From the NCBI GenBank assembly GCA_035525785.1, contig DATLDQ010000001.1:23519-87518 (forward strand): a stretch of 64,000 nt of DNA. Reading direction: 5' to 3'. The notes under the pieces are model-generated. The model worked only from the letters and a program-made list of their open reading frames with translations. It did no database searches and was not told the DNA's origin. Below, one piece after another: positions 54,323 through 61,076 of the stretch. Source of the stretch: CADEED01 sp035525785. Its GTDB lineage: Bacteria; Pseudomonadota; Gammaproteobacteria; Steroidobacterales; Steroidobacteraceae. Numbering within the stretch: position 1 is the first letter of the stretch; every line of letters starts with the position of its first letter. The position numbers and the translations under genes are program-made.

Positions 54323-55963
54323 ATGTCCGACCGGCGCGCGCTGATGGCCCTACTGGTTTCCACCGCGATGTCCTTGCTGGCACGCCCCGGTTTCGCCGCG
54401 GACGAAGCCAATGCCGCGGAGCCCGTGAAGATCAACGGCCCGGATCGCATTTTCCACGCCTCCGAGGTTTCCAGCACCGGGTCGGCCACCATCGGGGGCA
54501 AGCCCGTGGCTTACCAGGCCGTCGCGGGCACCTTGGTGGTTCACGGCCCGGGTTGGGACGACGTCGCCTGGCGCGAGCAGGCCGCCGCGCCGAATCCGGA
54601 GAAGGACAAGGAGGGTCTGCCGCCCGAGGCTTCGATTTTCTACACGGCCTATTTCGTCAAGGATGGCGGCAAGAAGGGCGGCGGGTCCCGTCCGCTGATG
54701 TTCATCTACAACGGCGGTCCGGGCTCGGCCACATTGTGGCTGCACATGGGCGCCTTCGGTCCGCGCCGCGTCGTGGTGCACGAAGACGGGCACACCCCGC
54801 CCGCGCCGTATCCGGTGATCAACAACGCGTACTCGCTGCTCGATGTCGCGGACCTGGTGTTCATCGACGCGCCGGGCGCCGGGTTCTCGCGCATCGCCGG
54901 CAAGGACAAGGAGCGCGCTTTCTGGGGCGTGGACAACGACTCGCACGCTTTCGCCCGGTTCATCCAGCAGTTCCTGAACAAGTATGGCCGCTGGAATTCC
55001 CCGAAGTACCTGTTCGGCGAGAGCTATGGCACCACGCGCTCGGCCGTGCTGGCCAACGAACTGGCGAGCAGCTTCAGCATCGATCTGAACGGCGTGATCC
55101 TGCTGTCGACCATCCTCAATTTCGATCTCTCGGTAGATAGTCCGTACTTCAACCCCGGCGTCGACACCGCGTACGTGACGGCACTGCCAACCATGGCCGC
55201 GACGGCCTGGTACCACAACCGGCTGCCCGGCACGCGTCCCGCCGATCTCGACCCCTTCCTTCGCCAAGTGGAGAAGTTCGCGCTCAGCGACTATGCCGCC
55301 GCCCTGCAGCAGGGAGGACGCCTCGACGGCGCCACGCGCCAGAAGATCGCCGAGCAGCTCTCGGGCTATCTCGGCATCCCGGTCGATTACATCCTCAAGT
55401 CGGACCTGCGCATCAGCGGCGGCCAGTTCTCGCAGCAGCTGCAACTGCCGGGCGGCCTCACTACCGGGCGGATCGACACGCGCTTCACGGGCCCCGCCCT
55501 CGACTTGCTGAGCAAGGAAGCGCAGTACGACCCGATGATCACCTCGGTCGGTTCGGCCTACGTGGCTGCCTGGAACGACTACGCGCGGTCGACGCTCAAG
55601 TTCCCCGCGGAAGACGGCTTCAGGATCTTCGCGCCCGTCTTCCCGGCCTGGGACATGGCGCACCAGGCGCCCGGCATGCCGATGCCGTTCACGGGTCAGA
55701 CCACCAACGTCATGCTCGACCTCGCGACGGTCATGAAGCAGAACCCCAATCTCAAGGTGCTGAACACCGGCGGCTACTTCGACCTCGCCACGCCCTACTT
55801 CGAAGGCGTGTACGAGATGGAGCACCTGCCCGTACCCGAGGCCGTGCGCGCGAACATCGAGCATAAATTCTTCCCGTCCGGCCACATGGTGTACCTCAAC
55901 GAACCGGCGTTGAAGGGACTGCACGACACGGTGTCCGACTTCGTGCGCAGGACCTCGCACTAG
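54323..55963 (+). CDS. Exported serine carboxypeptidase-like protein (peptidase family S10)
   Basis: 546 residues from ATG 54323, after GGAGAGAACG. A signal peptide ends near GFAADE (residue ~26). The alpha/beta-hydrolase fold has MFIYNGGPGSATLWLHMGAF (oxyanion region), the nucleophile Ser in LFGESYGTTRS, Asp in NTGGYFDLATP and His in FFPSGHMVYL. S10 peptidases remove C-terminal residues at acidic pH. Bacterial members are periplasmic and little studied. It is followed after 13 bases by an M14-type zinc carboxypeptidase gene, which suggests joint peptide breakdown. Confidence 0.92.
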   Translation: MSDRRALMALLVSTAMSLLARPGFAADEANAAEPVKINGPDRIFHASEVSSTGSATIGGKPVAYQAVAGTLVVHGPGWDDVAWREQAAAPNPEKDKEGLPPEASIFYTAYFVKDGGKKGGGSRPLMFIYNGGPGSATLWLHMGAFGPRRVVVHEDGHTPPAPYPVINNAYSLLDVADLVFIDAPGAGFSRIAGKDKERAFWGVDNDSHAFARFIQQFLNKYGRWNSPKYLFGESYGTTRSAVLANELASSFSIDLNGVILLSTILNFDLSVDSPYFNPGVDTAYVTALPTMAATAWYHNRLPGTRPADLDPFLRQVEKFALSDYAAALQQGGRLDGATRQKIAEQLSGYLGIPVDYILKSDLRISGGQFSQQLQLPGGLTTGRIDTRFTGPALDLLSKEAQYDPMITSVGSAYVAAWNDYARSTLKFPAEDGFRIFAPVFPAWDMAHQAPGMPMPFTGQTTNVMLDLATVMKQNPNLKVLNTGGYFDLATPYFEGVYEMEHLPVPEAVRANIEHKFFPSGHMVYLNEPALKGLHDTVSDFVRRTSH

Positions 55964-55976
55964 CCGGGCGCCAGCG

Positions 55977-56891
55977 ATGACCGCGCCACTCCGCTATCCC
56001 GTCGGCACACCGGGCGTTGCCTGGGGCGCGCGCGAACGCGCGGACTGGCTCGCGCGGCAGCGCAAGCTGCGCAGCTATGCCGACGACGTCGTGAATCGCA
56101 TCGAGCGACTCGCGACGCGGTTCGACGTGCGGCAGTACGGCGAGATCGACTACCCGCCGGACCACTATCGACTGCTCGCGCTGCGCAGCCGCGAGGTGCA
56201 TGACGACTGCCCCTGGGTGCTGGTCACGGGTGGGGTGCATGGCTACGAAACCAGCGGCGTGCATGGCGCGCTGCAGTTCCTCGAGCAGCGCGCCGAGGAT
56301 TATCCAGTCAACCTGCTCGTGGTGCCTTGCGTCAGCCCCTGGGCCTACGAGCGCATTCATCGCTGGAATGCGCACGCCGTCGATCCGAACCGCTCCTTCA
56401 AGGAAGGAAGCACCGTCGCCGAATCGGCGGCGCTGTTGAGACTGGTCGCGCCATTGCGCGGGCGATTCCGCGTGCACGTCGACCTGCACGAGACCACCGA
56501 TTCCGACGAAAGCGAGTTTCGGCCCGCGCTCGCGGCGCGCGACGGCAAGCCGTTCGCGCCCGGCCTGGTGCCCGACGGCTTCTACTGTGTCGACGACTCT
56601 GCCAATCCGCAGCCCGAGTTCCAGCGCGCCATCGTCGCGGCGGTGGCCCGGGTCACGCACATCGCGCCCGCGGACGACCGGAACGAGATCATCGGCTCGC
56701 CAGTGGTGGCGCCGGGCGTCATCGAGTACGCGCTGACCGAGCTCGGCCTGTGCGCGGGCATCACCGGTGCGCGATACACCACCACCACCGAGGTGTATCC
56801 CGACAGCCCCCGCGCTACAGCCGAGCAATGCAATGCGGCCCAGGTTGCCGCAGTGTGCGCGGCGATCGAGTTCGCGTTGCGGGTGAAGTGA
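55977..56891 (+). CDS. M14-type zinc carboxypeptidase-like protein
   Basis: 304 residues without a signal peptide. The zinc ligands are in GGVHGYETSG (HxxE form) and HVDLHETTDSD. The catalytic Glu is probably in TTTTEVYPDSP. NRSFKEG supplies a substrate-binding Arg. It matches the small cytosolic M14 members that act on peptide or N-acyl amino acid tails. It is 13 bases downstream of the S10 gene and probably co-transcribed with it. Confidence 0.88.
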   Translation: MTAPLRYPVGTPGVAWGARERADWLARQRKLRSYADDVVNRIERLATRFDVRQYGEIDYPPDHYRLLALRSREVHDDCPWVLVTGGVHGYETSGVHGALQFLEQRAEDYPVNLLVVPCVSPWAYERIHRWNAHAVDPNRSFKEGSTVAESAALLRLVAPLRGRFRVHVDLHETTDSDESEFRPALAARDGKPFAPGLVPDGFYCVDDSANPQPEFQRAIVAAVARVTHIAPADDRNEIIGSPVVAPGVIEYALTELGLCAGITGARYTTTTEVYPDSPRATAEQCNAAQVAAVCAAIEFALRVK

Positions 56892-56931
56892 GGGCCCGGT
56901 GTCTCCTGGCGGTGCACGAGCGCGCGTCGCG

Positions 56932-57561
56932 CTAGTGCCCGCCCTCGACGTGGATGCCGGCATCCGCGAGCGCCGCCGCCAGCGCGGCCTCGATGCGCGC
57001 CGCATCGGCGCGCTTGATGCGCTGCAGGTGCAGCGTCGGACCCGTGAGTACTTCGATGCCGCGCTTGAGCACACTGCCTGCGGCGCGAATGCCGGCCTTG
57101 TGCTGGTCGAAACGCTGCGACGGTGAATAGCGGCTCATGCCGACGTACACGCCGTGGTCATCGCCGCGGCGGTCCGAATAGTCCAGCAGTACGAGATAGA
57201 TGTTCGAACGTCCGCGTCCGGTCGCGTCGAAGCGAGCGGCGATCTCATACGCGGTTTGCAGCCAGCTCACGTAGCGCATCGGCAGCCAGTCGGGAATCGA
57301 TGGCCCGGCTCGCTTCCACAGCCGATCGAGCGCCGCTTCGATCCGGGCCCCGAAGTCGCCACGCATCCAGCGCTCGTGGATGCAGTGCGCGCCGATGAAG
57401 CCGTCGCCCGCGGCGAGCGCAGCCTCGAACTCGCTCGCGAGTTCGCTGTCGGTTCGAGTGCGAAAGGGCCGCTGGCCCGGCAGCGACTTCGATGAAGCCA
57501 ATCGGAGTTCCTCGTGATGCAGCAAGCATACGCAACGCAGCGACGATCGGCCAACGACCAT
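56932..57561 (-). CDS. GIY-YIG-like domain protein
   Basis: 209 residues. The C-terminal half has a GIY-YIG-type core: NIYLVLLDYSD, then HGVYVGMSRYSPSQRFDQHK, then RGIEVLTGPTLHLQRIK and a final Glu-containing helix (AARIEAALAAAL). GIY-YIG nucleases use these Tyr, Arg and Glu residues to cut DNA. The N-terminal ~100 residues are unassigned. It is not a UvrC, homing-enzyme or restriction-enzyme context, so the role is unknown. Confidence 0.65.
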   Translation of the reverse strand: MVVGRSSLRCVCLLHHEELRLASSKSLPGQRPFRTRTDSELASEFEAALAAGDGFIGAHCIHERWMRGDFGARIEAALDRLWKRAGPSIPDWLPMRYVSWLQTAYEIAARFDATGRGRSNIYLVLLDYSDRRGDDHGVYVGMSRYSPSQRFDQHKAGIRAAGSVLKRGIEVLTGPTLHLQRIKRADAARIEAALAAALADAGIHVEGGH

Positions 57562-57651
57562 GGTTGTTTGCTACTATCTACGCGCCGGCGTGCGCGCGTG
57601 AACCGATGTCAAAGGACTGACGCGTGATGAGCCAAAAGGGAGAGTCGGATC

Positions 57652-59577
57652 ATGCAGCCCAAGGTGTCGTCGTACCCGCGTTTCGTGCTCATGCTCGTCG
57701 CCCTGTCGCCCATGGTCGTGGCGGAAGCGGCATCTCCCGTCGATTCGCTGGCGCAGCTGGAGGCGGCCGTCGTCAACCAAGACGAAGTCGCGGCGCAGGC
57801 CCTGTGGAAGCAGCTCGCGCCCGACTTCGACCGACTTTCCAGCGCCGACCAGGGGCGCTATCTCGTGGTGCAGGGGCTCATCCAGGAGGACATCCTGCGC
57901 GACATCGACAGCGCGGACCAATCCTTCAACAAGGTCATCGCGATGCTCGATGCCTCGCCGCAGTCGACGCAAGCCCTGGCCGATGCTTACTACGAGCGCG
58001 CGTACATCAAGTACATCCGCACCAACAACACCGCGGTGTACTGCCCCGATCGCGAGAAGGCGGTCGCGCTGACGCGCAAGCTCGATACGCGCGGCAAGCT
58101 GCCCAAGTACCTCACGGCGCTGTCCTTCTGCTATTCGGATACGGCGGCGCGCTTCCCGCAGGGCCTGGCCCTGCTCAACGAAGCCCTGACGCTGGCCGAA
58201 GCCATGAAGCTGCGGCCGGAGGAACGCGGCCTGATCTACAACGCCACCACCATCCTGTATCGCAAGAACCAGCTGTACACGCAGGCGTACGAATATTCGA
58301 AGCTCGCGTACGACCAGTGGAAATCCATCGACGCACTGCCCAGCATGGACACGCAGTTGCACAACCTGCTGATCAATGCGGTCAGCATGGGCGATCTCGA
58401 CAAGGCCGAGCAGCACGGCAAGCAGCTGTTCGCGCTCGCAGACGCCGCGCCGCAGTACCCGGACTTCCGCTTCTTCGCGGCGCTCGACTCCGGGCTGGTC
58501 GCGCTGACGCGCAACGACCTGCCCCGCGCCGTCAAGCTGTTCGAGCAGGCGCGCGACGAGGAACGGCACACCGATGAGTCGGCCTTCATCGCCGCGAACC
58601 GCGCCCAGCTCACCGCCGCCTACTTCCTTCACGGCGACATCGACGCCGCACTTCGCGAGTCGGCTGCCGTCGCCGGGTTGCCGGGCTTCGAATCACTCGA
58701 CGCGGACCAGAAGCAGTTCGTGCAGGCCCTGCGGCAATACGGCGGCAAGCACACCCTGCAGGCCATGCAGGGGCTGTATGCGCTGTATCGCGCGCAGCAG
58801 AAGCGGCAGTGGGATTTCCTGAGGAACAACACGCTCGACCATGCCCGGCGCCATGACACCCGCATCCAGAAGTACGAAACGCAGCTGCTCGAGAACCAGG
58901 TGCAGATCCAGCGGCTGAAGCTCGACGCCCAGCAGCGGCAGCAGGAAGCCTCGCGGCTCTATCTATTGCTGGCCGCCGTCATCGCGCTGAGCCTCGGGCT
59001 CCTCGCATACACGCTGTGGCGCTCGCGCCGGCGCTTCAGGATCCAGGCGCAGACGGACTCGTTGACCGGCATCGCCAATCGCCGCCACTTCCTCGAATGC
59101 GCGCAGCAGGTGGCCCGCCGACATCGCGATCAGCCGCAGCCGGCGTCGGTGCTGGTGCTCGACATAGACCACTTCAAGCTCATCAACGATGCGCACGGGC
59201 ACCAGGCCGGGGATGCCGCGATCCGTCACGTCGCGACGCAGGTGAATGCGTGCCTGCGCGATGGCGATGTCTTTGGCCGCCTCGGCGGCGAAGAGTTCGC
59301 CGCGCTGCTGCCCGCCACTGACGAAGCCGCGGCATGGAAGGTGGCCGAGCAGATCCGGCAGGTCATCGAGCGGACGCCGCTGAGCCACCACGGGGACTCC
59401 ATCCGCCTCACGGTGAGCATCGGGTTGATGAGCGGCCCGCTCTCCGGCGACAACATCGAGACGTTGATCCAGTGCGCGGACAAGGTGATGTATCGCGCGA
59501 AGAACGCCGGCCGCAATCGCAGCCTCACACATACGGACCAGTTTCCGCAGCTCGCGGCCGCGAACAGCGCCGCCTAG
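57652..59577 (+). CDS. Diguanylate cyclase with TPR-like periplasmic sensor
   Basis: 641 residues. A signal sequence or first membrane helix (LMLVALSPMVVAEA) leads to ~390 residues of helical TPR-like repeats (DAYYERAYIKYIRTNNTAVY). A coiled coil follows (QIQRLKLDAQQRQQ), then one transmembrane helix at about 440-460 (YLLLAAVIALSLGLLAYTL). The GGDEF domain (residues ~470-630) has LTGIANRRHF, DIDHFKLINDAHGH and the active GRLGGEEFAALL. An RxxD inhibitory site (RDGD) lies five residues before GGEEF, so product inhibition is expected. No EAL domain is present. Confidence 0.93.
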   Translation: MQPKVSSYPRFVLMLVALSPMVVAEAASPVDSLAQLEAAVVNQDEVAAQALWKQLAPDFDRLSSADQGRYLVVQGLIQEDILRDIDSADQSFNKVIAMLDASPQSTQALADAYYERAYIKYIRTNNTAVYCPDREKAVALTRKLDTRGKLPKYLTALSFCYSDTAARFPQGLALLNEALTLAEAMKLRPEERGLIYNATTILYRKNQLYTQAYEYSKLAYDQWKSIDALPSMDTQLHNLLINAVSMGDLDKAEQHGKQLFALADAAPQYPDFRFFAALDSGLVALTRNDLPRAVKLFEQARDEERHTDESAFIAANRAQLTAAYFLHGDIDAALRESAAVAGLPGFESLDADQKQFVQALRQYGGKHTLQAMQGLYALYRAQQKRQWDFLRNNTLDHARRHDTRIQKYETQLLENQVQIQRLKLDAQQRQQEASRLYLLLAAVIALSLGLLAYTLWRSRRRFRIQAQTDSLTGIANRRHFLECAQQVARRHRDQPQPASVLVLDIDHFKLINDAHGHQAGDAAIRHVATQVNACLRDGDVFGRLGGEEFAALLPATDEAAAWKVAEQIRQVIERTPLSHHGDSIRLTVSIGLMSGPLSGDNIETLIQCADKVMYRAKNAGRNRSLTHTDQFPQLAAANSAA

Positions 59578-59649
59578 CCCAATTGCGAACCGGGGCCCAA
59601 CTGGGAACCTGGGCCCGACTGCGAACCAGGGCTCAACTGCCGAACCAGG
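59578..59649. repeat. 18-bp degenerate minisatellite, four copies
   Basis: Four units in register begin at 59578, 59596, 59614 and 59632, each close to CCCAACTGCGAACCAGGG. They fill the gap between the convergent cyclase and transporter genes. The last unit covers the final codons (TWFGS) and stop of the transporter, so the array looks like duplication of that gene's 3' end. Read in another frame it gives PGSQ-G repeats, which are not believed to be translated. Confidence 0.8.
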
Positions 59650-60931
59650 TCAGCACACCGGCAATCGTCGCGGTCATGAATGTCGCGATCGAACCGCCGA
59701 GCACGGCGCGCAGGCCGAAGCGTGCGAGATCGTGGCGCCGCTCGGGCGCGAGACCGCCGATGCCGCCGATCTGAATGGCGATGGAACTGAAGTTCGCGAA
59801 CCCGCAGAGCGCGTAGGTCGCGATCAGCCTTCCCTGGTCGGTCAGCGAGACGCCAGCGACCTTGCCATTGACGATGTCGGCCAGGTGCAGGTACGCCACG
59901 AATTCGTTGATGACGATCTTCTGCCCGATGAGGCTGCCGACCGTGCTTGCGTCTTCCCACGGTACGCCGATCACCCAGGCGAGCGGCGCGAGGATGTAAC
60001 CGAAGATGGTGGCGAGGTCGGTGGGCTTGCCAATGGCGGCCGCGAGCCCCGTCACTTCCCCGAGCCAGGTCAGCGGCCAGTTGAGGAGCGCGATCAGCGC
60101 GATGAAAGCCAGCAGCATCGCGCCAATGTTGAGCGCGAGCCGCAGGCCGTCGCCGGCGCCGGACGCCGCCGCGTCGATGACGTTGGCCGTGGTCTTCTCG
60201 ACATGCATCTTCACCGTACCGCGAGTGAGCGGATCGCCGGTTTCGGGGATGAGGATCTTGGCGATCACCAGCGTCGCCGGCGCGGCCATGATCGACGCGG
60301 CCAGCAGGTGCTTGGCGTAGAACGCCTGTTGCACCGGATCGCTCCCGCCCAGCATGCCGACGTACGCCGCCAGCACACCGCCGGCGATGTGGGCCATGCC
60401 ACCGATCATCATCGTAATCAGCTCCGACTCGGTCATCTTCGGGATGTACGGGCGCACGGTCAGGGGCGCCTCGGTCTGCCCGATGAATACACTCGCGCAA
60501 ACGCTCGTGGTCTCGGCGCCCGAGACGCGCATGACCTTGGTGATGACCCAGGCCATGGCGCGCACCACGGTCTGCATGACGTTGAGGTGGTAGAGCACGC
60601 CCATCAGCGCCGCGAAGAAGATGATGGTCGGCAACACCTGGCAGGCGAAGATGAAGCCGAAGGTGTTCTGGTCCATCAGGCTGCCGAAGATGAACTTGCT
60701 GCCTTCGTTGACGAAGCTCAGCACCTGCACGAAGCCACGGCCGATCGCGTCGAACACGTCCTTGCCGCCTGGCACGAGCAGCACGAGCGCGGCGAAGGCG
60801 ATCTGCAGGGTCACGCCGGTGGCGACGAGTTTCCAGTCGACACGGCGCTTGTTGTTAGAGGCCAGCCAGGCGATGCTGACGAGCACCGCGAGGCCGAACA
60901 GGCCAAAGGCCACGCGCGAAATCGCTTCCAC
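59633..60931 (-). CDS. NupC-type concentrative nucleoside transporter
   Basis: 432 residues from GTG 60931, which follows AGGGAGA. A longer frame upstream crosses the intergenic region and is rejected. CNT-family features are VFDAIGRGFVQVLSFVNEG, QVLPTIIFFAALMGVLYHL, the SVFIGQTEAPLTVRPYIPKM nucleoside-binding segment and CGFANFSSIAIQIGGIG near the C-terminus. It is an inner-membrane symporter (H+ or Na+) for nucleosides. Its 3' end lies within an 18-base repeat array. Confidence 0.94.
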   Translation of the reverse strand: MEAISRVAFGLFGLAVLVSIAWLASNNKRRVDWKLVATGVTLQIAFAALVLLVPGGKDVFDAIGRGFVQVLSFVNEGSKFIFGSLMDQNTFGFIFACQVLPTIIFFAALMGVLYHLNVMQTVVRAMAWVITKVMRVSGAETTSVCASVFIGQTEAPLTVRPYIPKMTESELITMMIGGMAHIAGGVLAAYVGMLGGSDPVQQAFYAKHLLAASIMAAPATLVIAKILIPETGDPLTRGTVKMHVEKTTANVIDAAASGAGDGLRLALNIGAMLLAFIALIALLNWPLTWLGEVTGLAAAIGKPTDLATIFGYILAPLAWVIGVPWEDASTVGSLIGQKIVINEFVAYLHLADIVNGKVAGVSLTDQGRLIATYALCGFANFSSIAIQIGGIGGLAPERRHDLARFGLRAVLGGSIATFMTATIAGVLTWFGS

Positions 60932-61076
60932 CCAGTTCTCCCTGATGCAGCCGGCGTTATCGTTGTTGTTGCGTCGGTAGTGTACGCCTTGACCGACGGA
61001 CGACGCGCGTACTCCTTGATATCCTCGCGCGGGTCGAGGCTTTCCCCGTGCCACTTCATCTGGAACCACTTTGTTC

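Noticed and set aside
59574..60500. Protein with PGSQ-G repeats at its end
   Set aside because: It is an alternative frame of the nucleoside transporter gene running through the 18-base repeat.
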